A stretch of DNA of 64,000 bases, taken from contig OZ245769.1 of the NCBI GenBank assembly GCA_965227745.1, forward strand, positions 4,650,001-4,714,000. The letters are read 5' to 3'. Below the pieces are notes generated by a model. The model did not search any database and had not been told where the DNA came from. It was given only the letters and a program-made list of their open reading frames with translations. This document shows, one piece after another, positions 16,000 to 25,727 of the stretch (positions are counted from its first letter, which is position 1; each line of letters opens with the position of its first letter). The position numbers and the translations under genes are program-made. Source of the DNA: GAS368 sp965227745 (GTDB lineage: Bacteria; Verrucomicrobiota; Verrucomicrobiia; Opitutales; Opitutaceae).

Positions 16000-18900
16000 T
16001 TATTGCTCGGCGGTGATGTGCCGCAGGGCGCGGGGTTTGGAGTCGTCGTTGTTGCCGCCGCCGTTGCCGCCTTTGCCACCGCCGGGGCGCTGGCGGAGGG
16101 AGGCGAGGTATTCCACGACGTCGCGGATTTCCGACTTGGTGAGGATCGTGCCGTAGATCTCGGGCATGCCGCTCGGGGCGCTGTCGCGCTTGGCGATGTT
16201 ATCCTTCTTCACCTCGACGAGCTTGTTGTCGGTGTTGCGGAGGGAGATGGTGTCGGCCGTCTCGCTGGCCACGATGCCGGCGGCGGAGCCACCGCTCTTC
16301 AGCGTGAGGACGATGGTGTCGAAGCCGGGTGCGATCTTGGCGTTGGGCTTCACGATGGACTCGAGCAGGTAGTTGCGGTCGTACTTGCTGCCGACGCCGA
16401 GGAGGTTGGGGCCGGCTTCGCCGCCGCTCTCGGTGCCGATCTTATGGCAACGCACGCAGGCGAGAACGGGCTGATTGTTGAAGATCTTCTGGCCGCGGTC
16501 GCGGTCGCCACCGGCGAGGGTGACTTCAAAGGCAGCGAGGGGATTGGTCTCGGTCTTCTTAGCGAGGACAGCCTCGCGGTCGGCGAGGAGCTTCATCACC
16601 TCGGGCTCGGTGCGGAGCGCGGCGGCGTTGAGCAGATCGAGCTGCACGGCGGGGGCGACCTTGCCGGCGGCAAGAGCATTGAGCTGTTCGATGATCGCGG
16701 TGGAGGCGCTCGGGTGCTTGAGCGTGCCAAGGGCCTTGAAGGCGGTCTTCTGCTCGGACGGCGTGCCGGTGGCGATCAGGTTGATGAGGATGGGCGCGGC
16801 GGAGTCGGGCGAGAGGCGCGCGGCGAGCGGCAACGTGACGGCGCGGACGGCGGCGGACTTGATGTCGCTGGCGAGCTTCACGGCCTCGGGGAGGCTCGGG
16901 TCTTTCAGCTTATCGAGGGCGCGGAGGGCGGCGGCGCGGTTTTCGGCCGGCTGCTTAGAGTCCTTGACGACGGCGAAGAGGGTCGCGGCGGCGCTCTTTA
17001 GCTCAAGGGTTTCGACGGCCTTAATCGTTGCGGCTTGGATCACGGTCGATGACTTCGCATCGAGGAGCGAGGCGAGGATCGGCGTGATGGCATTGACGGC
17101 GACAGAGGCGTCGCGGGTCTTTTCGGGCAGCGGGCGGAAGATGCCGACGACGCGGTCGCGCGCGGGCGGCGTGGGCCAGAGGGCGAGCTGCGTGATGGCC
17201 TCGGCGCGAAGTTTGTCGGAGGCCTTTTCATTGGTCGCGAACTGCGCGAGCGCGGCGGCGTTCTCGGGCTTGCCGAGGCGGAACTGCGCATTGAGCACGC
17301 GGTACATCACGCCCTCGTCGGCAATGGGCTTGGTGATGAGGGCGGCGAGCGCGGGATAGGCGGCGACGATGGGCGCATCGTTGATCGCGAGGGCGGCCTC
17401 GCGCGCGATGTAGGCATCGGAATCGTTGAGGAACTTGGCGACCTCGGCGCGGCCGAGGCGGCGGAAGGCGAGCAGCACCCCGAGGCGCGTGGAGCGGGAT
17501 TCGGCGGACATGGCGGCCGTCATGGCGGTGACATTGTTGCCACCGACGAGGCCCATCACGAGGGCGTGGCGGAGGTATTCATCCTTGTCCTCATTGGCGG
17601 CGAGGGCGGCGAGGAGCGCGGGTGCGGCGGCGGCGTGCTTGTATTTGCCGAGCGACTGCGCGGCGAAGAACTTCACGCGGTTGTTCGGATCCTGCAGCGC
17701 GGCGACGAGGAGGTCGGCGATCTTGAGATCGTTGGCGAGGGTCACGACCGCGTCGCTCGCGGGCTTGGTCGGGTAGAGATTTCCGATGACCTTGATGGCT
17801 TGCGCACGGACTTCGGCGTCGGAGTCGCGGGCGAGTTTTACGAGCGCCTGGTGAACGGGCAGCGAGTTGGCCTTCGCGTCCTGCGCGGCGAGCTGGCCGA
17901 GGCCCCAAATGGCGTGGATGCGGGAGTAGGGCGCGCCATCGGTCTTGTTGGCTGCGGCGGTGAGCGGGGCGAGGCTGGCGGTGCCGCGCTCGGCAAAGGT
18001 GAACTGCGCTTCCTGGCGCACGCGCTGATCGGGGTGGCCGAGGAGCTTGGCGAGATCGTCGAAGGAATCCTTGGTCCAGTCGTGCGCGATGAGCTTTTGG
18101 GTCTCGAGGATGATCGGGTCTTTCTCGTGGGCCGGATCGGAAATGGCGTAGATGCGGCCGCGCTTGGACTTGGGCCAACCGTCAGCCCAATCGGAGGTGT
18201 AGAGACGGCCATCGGGGCCGAACTTCACATCGGTGGGTAAGGCGGACGTCAGGAACGGCTTGGCGTCGGCAATGGCGTACCCGGAGCCCTTGGGCTTCAC
18301 ATTGTACGTGTAGATGCCGCTGCGGGCGACGGCGCCCTTGAAGTGGGTGATGAAGAGCGAGCCCTTGTAAGAATCGTTCAGGCCGGTGCCGGGATAGTAG
18401 GCGATGCCGGAGGGGCCGTCCTCGATATTGCAGATGGGGGAGAGGAGGTAGGCGGCGGTATCCTTGTTGCGCGGCTGCCAGAGCTTGTCGGCGAGCCACG
18501 GGGTGTCGCGGTCGAGGGGCGGATGCTGATAACCGACGCGCCAGCCGCTGTCGCCATTCTCGACGACATGGACGAGGCGCTCTTCGTCGCCCTTGTCGCA
18601 ATCGTTGTCACCGGTGAGGAGGTCGCCGTTTTCGGTGAAGGCGAGGGACTGCGGATTGCGCAGGCCGTAGGCGAAGACCTCGAGCTGCGTGCCATCAGGA
18701 TTGCAGCGGTAGACGGCGCCGAAGTCGGGCGTGTCGGCCACGGAGCCATCGGGGCCCTTGGCGTGCGCGCCGCGGTCGCCGTTGGAGAAGTAGAGCTTGC
18801 CGTCCGGGCCCATTGCGAGGCCGTGGAGATCGTGGCCGGTGAAATTGAAACGCACGCCGTAGCCGCGGCTGATTTCCTTGCGCGTCTCGGCCTTCTGCGC

Positions 18901-19533
18901 GCCGGAGAATTTCCAGACGCTCGGGATATTGGTGAAGTAGACACTGCCGCGCCGCGCGAGCACGCCGGAGGCGATGCCATCGAGCGGGGAGTTGAAACCC
19001 TCGGCATAGAGCGAAGACTTGGTGGCGACGCCGGTATGGTCGCTATCTTCGAGTAGACGGACGCGCTCGCTCTCGATAGAAAGCTCTTTGACGCCATCGG
19101 CGCCGAAGTGCTTCAGGATCGCGGCGGATTGGTCCTCGATCGTGCGGTTGGCCAGCTCGTCCTCGAGGGTCCACATGTAGTCGCGGATATCGAGCACGCT
19201 GGAGCGGTAGCGGTAAGTCTCGGCGACGAAGATGCGGCCCTTTTCGTCGAAGTTAAACGCGACCGGATTGGCCAGCATGGGCTCGGCGGCCCAGAGGGAA
19301 ATCTTGAGGCCGGCGGGGACCTTCATGCGCTTGATGGCCTGCTCGCCCTCGGAGGAGGCGGGAGCGATCTCGGCCTCGGCCTTGCGGGAACCGATGTCCT
19401 TGATCTTGCCGGAGGTGGCTTTGGGGTCGGCGGTTTCATCCTCCTCGATTTCGACGGCGCGGGCCGTGGAGGAGAAGGCGAGGACAATGGCAGTCGCGAG
19501 TGCGGCGGCCCGGAGGGTGAGGGTGCGGCTCAT
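16000..19533 (-). CDS. PVC-type membrane-bound dehydrogenase with HEAT repeats and C-terminal haem-binding domain
   Basis: A 1177-residue exported protein. The start at 19533 yields a signal peptide (SRTLTLRAAALATAIVLAFSSTARA). Residues from about 70 to 470 form the PVC-type sugar-dehydrogenase-like beta-propeller (LKISLWAAEPMLANPVAFNFDEKGRIFVAETYRY is split here as LWAAEPMLANP and RIFVAETYRY; also NGDRGAHAKGPDG, YGLRNPQSLAF, TGDNDCDKGDEERL). About 480-1000 is an alpha-helical HEAT-like region with many GLGQLA/LVVAL-type helices. The end carries one c-type haem site, CVRCHKIG, then GPNLLGVGSKYDRNYLLESI. This order is the hallmark of Planctomycetes-Verrucomicrobia haem proteins predicted to oxidise sugars in the periplasm. 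The C-terminus is Gly/Asn-rich. The substrate is unknown. It is followed by a strong terminator. Confidence 0.88.
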   Translation of the reverse strand: MSRTLTLRAAALATAIVLAFSSTARAVEIEEDETADPKATSGKIKDIGSRKAEAEIAPASSEGEQAIKRMKVPAGLKISLWAAEPMLANPVAFNFDEKGRIFVAETYRYRSSVLDIRDYMWTLEDELANRTIEDQSAAILKHFGADGVKELSIESERVRLLEDSDHTGVATKSSLYAEGFNSPLDGIASGVLARRGSVYFTNIPSVWKFSGAQKAETRKEISRGYGVRFNFTGHDLHGLAMGPDGKLYFSNGDRGAHAKGPDGSVADTPDFGAVYRCNPDGTQLEVFAYGLRNPQSLAFTENGDLLTGDNDCDKGDEERLVHVVENGDSGWRVGYQHPPLDRDTPWLADKLWQPRNKDTAAYLLSPICNIEDGPSGIAYYPGTGLNDSYKGSLFITHFKGAVARSGIYTYNVKPKGSGYAIADAKPFLTSALPTDVKFGPDGRLYTSDWADGWPKSKRGRIYAISDPAHEKDPIILETQKLIAHDWTKDSFDDLAKLLGHPDQRVRQEAQFTFAERGTASLAPLTAAANKTDGAPYSRIHAIWGLGQLAAQDAKANSLPVHQALVKLARDSDAEVRAQAIKVIGNLYPTKPASDAVVTLANDLKIADLLVAALQDPNNRVKFFAAQSLGKYKHAAAAPALLAALAANEDKDEYLRHALVMGLVGGNNVTAMTAAMSAESRSTRLGVLLAFRRLGRAEVAKFLNDSDAYIAREAALAINDAPIVAAYPALAALITKPIADEGVMYRVLNAQFRLGKPENAAALAQFATNEKASDKLRAEAITQLALWPTPPARDRVVGIFRPLPEKTRDASVAVNAITPILASLLDAKSSTVIQAATIKAVETLELKSAAATLFAVVKDSKQPAENRAAALRALDKLKDPSLPEAVKLASDIKSAAVRAVTLPLAARLSPDSAAPILINLIATGTPSEQKTAFKALGTLKHPSASTAIIEQLNALAAGKVAPAVQLDLLNAAALRTEPEVMKLLADREAVLAKKTETNPLAAFEVTLAGGDRDRGQKIFNNQPVLACVRCHKIGTESGGEAGPNLLGVGSKYDRNYLLESIVKPNAKIAPGFDTIVLTLKSGGSAAGIVASETADTISLRNTDNKLVEVKKDNIAKRDSAPSGMPEIYGTILTKSEIRDVVEYLASLRQRPGGGKGGNGGGNNDDSKPRALRHITAEQ

Positions 19534-19687
19534 GGAAAAGGGGGAAGGGGACGTGAAATCTAAAGGACAGACGAGGCGTGGCAAGCGGCGTTGCGGTTAA
19601 AAACACCGCAAAGCGGCCTGACACGTTGAACCGTTCTTTGAGAAAGGGCTACGTCCATCCTATCCCCTTTTCGGGGGAAGCGCCTGT

Positions 19688-19808
19688 GGGGCAAAGCACC
19701 AAGGACCAAGCTCCAGAAAAAATCGGAAAAGAATCCTAAAACTCCCGCCGTTTTGTCCCCTTTGGCTTGAAGCTTTTCTAGAGCTTGGAGTTTGGTCCTT
19801 GGTCCTTC
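19688..19808. repeat. Inverted-repeat element, AAGGACCAAGCTCCA family
   Basis: AAGGACCAAGCTCCA at about 19690-19704 is mirrored by TGGAGTTTGGTCCTTGGTCC at about 19783-19805. The intervening core is comparatively AT-rich. It lies just past the 3' end of the TonB receptor gene and upstream of the haem protein gene. Compare 714-851 and 47297-47420. Confidence 0.7.
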
Positions 19809-19846
19809 TAGTGGGCTTTGGCCTTCCCGATTTACTATCCGGTACC

Positions 19847-22477
19847 TCAGAAACTCACACTCGCGCTCAGCCGATACGTCCGCCCGACCTGCCAGGTGGC
19901 GCCGTAGAAATCGTCGTCGTTGGCGAGGTTGGAGACGTTGAGCTGGAAGTTCGTATTGAAGCGGTCGATCTTCCGGCGGTAGCCGACATTGAAGTCGAAG
20001 AGGTAGTGCGAAGGCACCACGCGGCGGTCGATGGTGATATCGCCGGTGGTCGTGCTGACTGTGATCAACTCCGCCTCACGGGTGCCGAGGTACTTGGCGC
20101 CCACCATCGCCCACATGTTCTTGAGCGGGCCGCGGTCGACCTCGTAGCGGATGAAGCCGCTGCCGGTGTATTTCGAGATATCAGTGGAGGGCTTGCCGAG
20201 GTAGCGGCTGGAGCTGCCGCCGGCGGCGACGAAGCGCTGCTGCGCGGCGAGGCGCGTGGGATCGGGATTCGCCGGGGTGGCAAAGGGCTCGATGGACGAG
20301 ATTTGCACGTCGTTTTCAGAGATACCGACGTTGAAGCGCAGATTGCGGAGCGGGATGTAGTCGACCTTGAAATCGAAGCCCTTGGAGTCGCTGTTTGTAT
20401 TCACGAAGGCGCTGAACCCGGAGCCGTTGGCAGTGCCGGAGGGCGAGACCAGCAGGTTTTGAATCGCGGCACCGAAGCTCACGGGGCGGTCGGTGTCCTT
20501 GAGCTTGAAGGCCACGACGTTGACCAGGAGCTTGCTCTTGAAGAGGTCGAAGCGCACGCCGGCCTCGGTGTTTTGGACGCGGGCGGCGGTGAGCGGCTTG
20601 CCGTTGCCGTCGTAGCCGGAGTAGGCCGGGCCGGGATCGAGCGCGCTCATGGAATTGGCGTAGAGGCGGATCCAATCGACGGGCAGCCAGATCGCGGTGA
20701 GGCTTGGCGCGGTGTTCTTGACCGGCTCGGGGCGGCGAACGCCATTGGGCGTGCCGCTCGGGCTGCCGGCGGGCGCGGGGCCGGTCCAGAGGTATTTGCC
20801 GGTGGCATCGTACACGATGCCGGCGCGGTCATTACGCGTGTCGAAGAAACCGAGGATCGTCTGGAAGCGGTCCTTGAAGAAACTGCTCTGGAGATTCGCG
20901 TAGAGATTGCGGTCCCAAAAGTAGGAAGTCGTGTAAGACGCGGCCGTGCCGGGGACGGCCTCGGGGCCTTGCGGGTATTGGTTAAAGGCGGCGTAGTTCC
21001 ATCGCTGCACGCTGGTGAAATCGCGCGTATCGCGGAAGCGGGCGAGGATCGCATCGGCGGGCAGGGCCTCCCAGCGCTGCGTGATCGCATCGTTGGGGGC
21101 GCCGGTGTTGCCATAGTAGTAATTCGTGTTGGCGGCGTTGTTGCCCGAGGTCAGCGGGCCGTAGCTGATGCCTGTGATCAGGCGATGCTTCACCGCGCCG
21201 GTGTCGAACGCGTAGTAGAGCTCGCTCTTCCAGGTGGGGCGGACGGTACGCGACGAATTGACGATGTTGTTGGGGCGAATGTCGAGGAGCTGCGGCTGGG
21301 CGGTGCCCGCGGAGGGGCGGAGCAGGGCGAGGAAACGCGGGTCGGTGCGAATCTTGAGCGGGATGGAGGAGTCGTTGGCATTGCGCAGCGCGATGTTGAA
21401 ACTGCGCTCGCGCACATTCAGGTCTTCGGCGCTGTAGCCGCCCCACCACTGGAGATTGTCGGTGAAGCGATGATCGAGGCGAAAGGTGCGGACATAGTCG
21501 CGCTCCTTGCGGAAAGTATCGGGGCCCTCGAAACGAAAGTCGCGCTGGTTGGGCGTCGTGAGCACGCGCGCGGTGCCGGGGCGGCCGGCGATGAGCGTGC
21601 CGTAGGGCTGGCCATTGGGCGCGAGGGTATTGTCGGTCAGGAAGAAGCCGCGGATGTTGTCGCGGAAATTGTAGCGCGATTCCATCGAGGCGAGAAACGA
21701 GGTCTTGGGCCCGAGCTTCATCGTGAGCGCGGGGACGAAGGTGAACGTATTCGTCTTATAGTACATGGCCGAGCTCTCGTTGCTCGTGTACGACATGGGC
21801 AGCGCGAAGCCGAAGCGCTTTTCCTTGTCCAGCGGAGTGGACATCAGCACTTCGATGCGGCGGAGATTGTAGGAGCCGATGGAAGTTCCGGCGCGATAGA
21901 TGGGGCGGTCGCCTGCGGTGACGCTGGAAACATTAACAATGCCGCCTGTCGCACCTTGGCCGTAGAGCGCGCCGCCCGGGCCCTTGATAATGTCGGCGCG
22001 GGAAATCGTGATCGGGTCGGTGGGGACGAAGCGACGGAAACCATCCTTCGAGGTCGCGGCGGCGATGCCGCGGATGAGGAGCGTGCTGTTTTCGGGATTG
22101 TCGCGCGACCCGCCGACGCCGCCGGCGGTGGTGTCGAGTTGGATGCCGCTCACGTATTCCAGTGCATCGCGCAGATCGAAGGCGCCGATATCGCGCATGA
22201 ACGCGGGCGTGAGCACCTCGATGTTCATGGGGAGGTCCTTGATCGGCGTATTGTAGCGGGTGCCCGTGGTGGTGTTGGCGGCGCGATACTCGTCGTCGTT
22301 TTCGGCGGAGACTTGGAAAACATTGAGCTGCACGACCTCTTGGTTGGAAACCGAAGTCTTTGCGGTCGCGGCCGGTGTGGCCGCCGTCGAGGCGGCTGGG
22401 GCCGTCTGGGCAGAGAGGTGCGAGGCGGCGGGAAGCGCGGCCACAAGGGCCAGCAAAGTCAAGCGGGGCGAATTCAT
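19847..22477 (-). CDS. TonB-dependent receptor with plug domain
   Basis: An 876-residue outer-membrane receptor. The start at 22477 gives a signal peptide (MNSPRLTLLALVAALPAASHLSA). A short Ala/Thr-rich segment and VVQLNVFQVSAENDDEY precede the plug (about residues 60-190: IKDLPMNIEVLTPAF, ALEYVSGIQLD, LIRGIAAATSKDG, IIKGPGGALYGQGATGGIVNV). The rest is a beta-barrel, ending in a C-terminal Phe within YRLSASVSF. Receptors of this type, common and SusD-less in Opitutaceae, import complexes too large for porins, such as oligosaccharides, siderophores or vitamins. A LacI regulator is divergently transcribed 115 bases away, suggesting a carbohydrate ligand. The longer open frame upstream overlaps that regulator on the other strand and is rejected. 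Confidence 0.92.
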   Translation of the reverse strand: MNSPRLTLLALVAALPAASHLSAQTAPAASTAATPAATAKTSVSNQEVVQLNVFQVSAENDDEYRAANTTTGTRYNTPIKDLPMNIEVLTPAFMRDIGAFDLRDALEYVSGIQLDTTAGGVGGSRDNPENSTLLIRGIAAATSKDGFRRFVPTDPITISRADIIKGPGGALYGQGATGGIVNVSSVTAGDRPIYRAGTSIGSYNLRRIEVLMSTPLDKEKRFGFALPMSYTSNESSAMYYKTNTFTFVPALTMKLGPKTSFLASMESRYNFRDNIRGFFLTDNTLAPNGQPYGTLIAGRPGTARVLTTPNQRDFRFEGPDTFRKERDYVRTFRLDHRFTDNLQWWGGYSAEDLNVRERSFNIALRNANDSSIPLKIRTDPRFLALLRPSAGTAQPQLLDIRPNNIVNSSRTVRPTWKSELYYAFDTGAVKHRLITGISYGPLTSGNNAANTNYYYGNTGAPNDAITQRWEALPADAILARFRDTRDFTSVQRWNYAAFNQYPQGPEAVPGTAASYTTSYFWDRNLYANLQSSFFKDRFQTILGFFDTRNDRAGIVYDATGKYLWTGPAPAGSPSGTPNGVRRPEPVKNTAPSLTAIWLPVDWIRLYANSMSALDPGPAYSGYDGNGKPLTAARVQNTEAGVRFDLFKSKLLVNVVAFKLKDTDRPVSFGAAIQNLLVSPSGTANGSGFSAFVNTNSDSKGFDFKVDYIPLRNLRFNVGISENDVQISSIEPFATPANPDPTRLAAQQRFVAAGGSSSRYLGKPSTDISKYTGSGFIRYEVDRGPLKNMWAMVGAKYLGTREAELITVSTTTGDITIDRRVVPSHYLFDFNVGYRRKIDRFNTNFQLNVSNLANDDDFYGATWQVGRTYRLSASVSF

Positions 22478-22591
22478 AGGCAGGGGCAAGGGTAGGTTCG
22501 GTCGGTGGACGAACGCGGGGTAGGCGTGGGGTAACGGCACGAAGAACAGGCTCGCGCGCCGCCGCGAGGGGTTTATCGTTTTAATCGTAAA
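22478..22591. promoter_or_regulatory. Divergent promoter region of the TonB receptor and LacI genes, with an ATCGT direct repeat
   Basis: This 114-bp space must hold both promoters. Just before the regulator start is an AT-rich stretch (22571-22591) with two ATCGT units at 22575-22579 and 22584-22588. This could be part of an operator or a -10 region. No clean LacI palindrome was found. Confidence 0.3.
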
Positions 22592-23644
22592 GTGAAACGC
22601 GCGATCAAACCCTCGATGAAGCACGTCGCGCAGGCCGCGGGCGTCTCCGTGATGACCGTCTCGCTGGCGCTGCGGCGCGACCCCAGCATCCCGGCTGCCA
22701 CCCGCGACCGCGTGCTCGGCGTGGCCGCGAAGATCGGCTACCGCCGCAATCCCCTCGTCGCCGCGCTCATGGCCAACCTGCGCGGCCTGCATCCCAGTGG
22801 GCGCGACGCCCATGTGATCGCCTACGTCGAGAGCTATCCGCTCACGGCCACGCTGCAGCAGACCGGCTCGCTCCGGCGTTTTCGCGAAGGTGCGGTGGCG
22901 GGCGCGGCCCGCCATGGGTATCGCTTGCAGGTCTTCCGCCTCGGTGAGACCGGCTTGAGCGAGAAGCGACTGGAGCAGGTGCTCACGGCGCGCGGGATTC
23001 GCGGCGTGGTCTTTGCGCCCTTTCCCAAAACCGGCTCGGCGCTGACGCTGCCGTGGGAAAACCACGCGCTCGCGGCCCTGGGATTTTCGCTCGCGAAGCC
23101 GCCGATGCACCGCGCGGTGAATCACCAGGTCCATTCGATCCGCCTCGCGATTGCGAAGTTGCTTGAGCTTGGCTACCGCCGCGTCGGCCTCGTGCTCAGC
23201 CGGCACGAAGATGCCCGGGTGGAGCGCAACTGGCTCTCCTCAGTCCTCCTGGCCCAGCATGAAAACGCCGGCACCGATCGCAGCTTTCCGCTTTTCTTCG
23301 AAGAACGCATCGAGCGCCGGCCGTTGCGGGTGTGGCTGCGCCAACATCGCCCCGACGTCGTGGTCAGCACCGAGGAAGGCGTGCCGGCGATGATCGGCCG
23401 TGGACGGCGCATCGGCTTCGCCCACATGCACCTCACACCCGAGCAGGAGGGCAGCAGTGGCATCGACCAAAACAATGAACGCGTCGGCGCCGCGGCGGTG
23501 GATCTCGTCGTAGAGCAATTGCACGCCAACCAATTCGGCTTCCCGGAAAATCCCAAGACCGTGCTCATCGAGGGTCGCTGGGTGGCGGGGACGACGGCGA
23601 CGGGGCCGAGGCAGCCTGCGCGGTTGCCTAAGAGTCGAGCCTAG
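22592..23644 (+). CDS. LacI family transcriptional regulator
   Basis: A 350-residue DNA-binding regulator. The N-terminal helix-turn-helix is textbook (MKHVAQAAGVSVMTVSLALRRDPSIPAATRDRV, spanning residues 9-41), followed by the hinge region IGYRRNPLVAALM. Residues from about 75 onward form the periplasmic-binding-protein-like sensor domain, with RGIRGVVFAPFP and LLELGYRRVGLVL typical of it. The sensor would bind a sugar or derivative. The divergent TonB receptor is the obvious target, plus possibly genes downstream. The GTG at 22592 is used because relatives usually carry several residues before the HTH; ATG at 22616 would remove eight residues without harming the domain. Confidence 0.92.
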   Translation: MKRAIKPSMKHVAQAAGVSVMTVSLALRRDPSIPAATRDRVLGVAAKIGYRRNPLVAALMANLRGLHPSGRDAHVIAYVESYPLTATLQQTGSLRRFREGAVAGAARHGYRLQVFRLGETGLSEKRLEQVLTARGIRGVVFAPFPKTGSALTLPWENHALAALGFSLAKPPMHRAVNHQVHSIRLAIAKLLELGYRRVGLVLSRHEDARVERNWLSSVLLAQHENAGTDRSFPLFFEERIERRPLRVWLRQHRPDVVVSTEEGVPAMIGRGRRIGFAHMHLTPEQEGSSGIDQNNERVGAAAVDLVVEQLHANQFGFPENPKTVLIEGRWVAGTTATGPRQPARLPKSRA

Positions 23645-23839
23645 GCGGCGGGGTGACGGCGAATTCTGCGCGCCCTCTTCATGGGTCCCGAATGCGGGCA
23701 TAGTTTTCACGGTCGCCCTCCCAACGCCGCCCGGAGGTCGCCTTCCACCTCAAGTATTATGGGATAGCTAACGCTTAAAACCGACGCGCCCACACTGTTC
23801 GCTTTCCTTTTCTGCTGCGGGTCGCACGCTGGCCGGAGA

Positions 23840-25132
23840 ATGGCGCACGCCGAAGCAGCGACCCCGCTTACCGAGATTTCCACCCCACCTGCGGGATTTC
23901 GTCCCGGCACGATTCGCGGGCGCGCGGGCTTTTTTCGCTCGGGGCAGGATGAGGCCGGGCGCTGGTGGCTGATCGACGCGGAGGGGCGGGCGTTTTTTTG
24001 CCGGGCCGTGCATGGGGTGCGGGCGGCGGCGGTGCCCGTGGATGAGACGGTCGTGGGTCGCGCGGAGACCGCCGGGCCCTATGCGCCGGGCGACGACGCG
24101 GCGGCACGGCTGCGGCGCTGGGGCTTTAATGCCGTGGGCGTGGGCGGGGATGGTACGGGCCGCGACGATGGGCTGGCCTTCATGGCGAGCGTGGAGTTTT
24201 GCCGGGCAGGGGCGGCCATCCAAGCGCCCGGCATGCGCCTACCCGATGTGTTTGCGCCCGACTGGCCGCAGGTGGCGATGGCGTATGCCCACGAAGTTTG
24301 CCCGCCGCTTGCGGAAAATCGCGCGCTCATCGGCTGGGTGACGGATGACCGGCCGCTCTGGGGCGCGCACGACGGCACTCGCCCGGGCTTGCTGCAAGTG
24401 TGCCTGAGCCTCGAGCCTAGCTACGCGGCCTATCACGCGGCGTGGGAATTTGTCCTGGCGTTTTACGGTGGGAAGATCGATGCGCTTGCGCGGGCTTGGG
24501 GCGCGACGGTGACCAACAAGGAAATGGTGCGCATGTGGACGCGAGCGGAGCAGGCGCTCAAGACCCGCGGCTACCTGCGCGACGAGACGCGCTGGGAGCG
24601 GGAGTTTGCGCGGCGCTATTTCACCACGACCGCAGCGGCGGTCCGCGCGGCGGATCCGAATCATCTTGTTTTGGGCGGACGCTTTGCCGGCGCGGTCAGT
24701 GAAGCGGTGCGAGCCGAGTGCGTCTATCCGGCGGTCGACATCGCGTTTATCGAAGCCAATGATCTGATCGCTGCTGGTGCGGGCCAGCGCACGAATCTGG
24801 TCGGTCCCGTGCTCGCGGGGGATGTGTGCTGGGCGGAGGCGGGCTTTCGTGAGGCGGCGCGGGCGGTACGCGGGGCCAAGCGCTGGACGACACTGGAACT
24901 GATGCTCCGTCGGGGGCGCGCGCTCTTGGATCGCGCCGCGCGGCATCCCTCGGTCACAGGTTTGGTCTGGCGGCAGTGGCTCGATGACCCCGGCGAGCAG
25001 CCGCCTTTCGCTTGCGGCTTGGTGCATGCGAATGGCACTGAGGCGCGCGAACACACGGAATTGCTCGCGGCTTTCAACGCCCGCGCCGAGTCTCTTCGAC
25101 GCGCATCCAATCGCGCCTCGCCTTCCCCATGA
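23840..25132 (+). CDS. Agarase-like / glycoside hydrolase-like TIM-barrel protein
   Basis: A 430-residue protein without a clear signal peptide. The opening part (GRAGFFRSGQDEAGRWWLIDAEGRAFFCRAVHG) and the motif LRRWGFNAVGVGG followed by LIGWVTDDRPLW near residue 170 resemble agarase-like and other clan-A glycosidases, in which a subdomain is followed by a barrel starting with a description of helix-strand units and a strand ending in a DxE/DN pair. Here DD replaces the usual DN, and no clear catalytic Glu pair could be assigned, so enzymatic activity is uncertain. Its stop overlaps the start of the next lipoprotein gene (ATGA), so the two are co-translated. A role in polysaccharide breakdown is inferred from similarity and from the nearby LacI/TonB pair. 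Confidence 0.6.
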   Translation: MAHAEAATPLTEISTPPAGFRPGTIRGRAGFFRSGQDEAGRWWLIDAEGRAFFCRAVHGVRAAAVPVDETVVGRAETAGPYAPGDDAAARLRRWGFNAVGVGGDGTGRDDGLAFMASVEFCRAGAAIQAPGMRLPDVFAPDWPQVAMAYAHEVCPPLAENRALIGWVTDDRPLWGAHDGTRPGLLQVCLSLEPSYAAYHAAWEFVLAFYGGKIDALARAWGATVTNKEMVRMWTRAEQALKTRGYLRDETRWEREFARRYFTTTAAAVRAADPNHLVLGGRFAGAVSEAVRAECVYPAVDIAFIEANDLIAAGAGQRTNLVGPVLAGDVCWAEAGFREAARAVRGAKRWTTLELMLRRGRALLDRAARHPSVTGLVWRQWLDDPGEQPPFACGLVHANGTEAREHTELLAAFNARAESLRRASNRASPSP

Positions 25133-25614
25133 AAAAGACCCCTCTGCTTCTCATTCTCGTGATTGCCGCCGCGCTGCTGGGCGGCTGCGGCACATTGACG
25201 ACGTCTCCGGGCGGCAATCCCAACCGCATGCTGAGCGGGATCGTGAGTTACAGCAGTAGCGACACCGGCCTGCCCCCGGATGCCGAAGTCGTGGTACGCC
25301 TGATCGATACGGCGGGCACGACACAGAGCCGCATCGCCGCGGCCAATAAAGACCTTCCCATCGTCAACCAGCCAAAGTTGCCTCCGACTCCCCAGCTCAT
25401 CGCGGAGCAGATCATCAAAGCCCCGGCGCCCGGCCCGATTCCTTTTCGCCTCGAATACACGGCGAGCGACGATTTGCTGCGCCACGGCCTGAACCTCGAG
25501 GCGCGCATTTCCTACGGCGGCCGCGTGCGGATGCGCACGGTGAATTTCCGCGCCGTCACACTGGGCAATTCCACGGACATGCACGAAGTGCGGGTCGAGG
25601 CCGTGTCGCGCTGA
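25129..25614 (+). CDS. YbaY-family lipoprotein
   Basis: A 161-residue predicted lipoprotein: MKKTPLLLILVIAAALLGGC gives a lipobox ending at Cys20. The mature domain has the YbaY/YscW-type layout: LSGIVSYSSSDTGLPPDAEVVVRLIDT, a middle segment PGPIPFRLEYTASD and a final DLLRHGLNLEARISYGGRVRMRT strand, a small beta-sandwich seen in envelope lipoproteins of unknown or chaperone-like role. The ATG overlaps the stop of the preceding gene (ATGA), so it is translationally coupled to an agarase-like protein, an unusual partner for this family. Function is not established; location at the envelope is well supported. Confidence 0.8.
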   Translation: MKKTPLLLILVIAAALLGGCGTLTTSPGGNPNRMLSGIVSYSSSDTGLPPDAEVVVRLIDTAGTTQSRIAAANKDLPIVNQPKLPPTPQLIAEQIIKAPAPGPIPFRLEYTASDDLLRHGLNLEARISYGGRVRMRTVNFRAVTLGNSTDMHEVRVEAVSR

Positions 25615-25727
25615 GCGCGTATACCTTTCGGATGCCGGTGCAAGAATAGGACCCGGTTTTTTGTTTTGCGACCGCGGCCCTTTCCGCGCGTGCTGCGCGT
25701 CTTCGCGTTTCCACTCCGTCTTTCCTC

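Noticed and set aside
19799..22495. 898-residue plus-strand frame opposite the TonB receptor
   Set aside because: It is the antisense shadow of a high-GC gene, rich in Val/Gly/Glu, with no domain signature.
22478..23206. Extended minus-strand frame making the TonB receptor 1119 residues
   Set aside because: It runs through the LacI gene on the opposite strand with low-complexity Arg-rich sequence; the true signal peptide starts at 22477.
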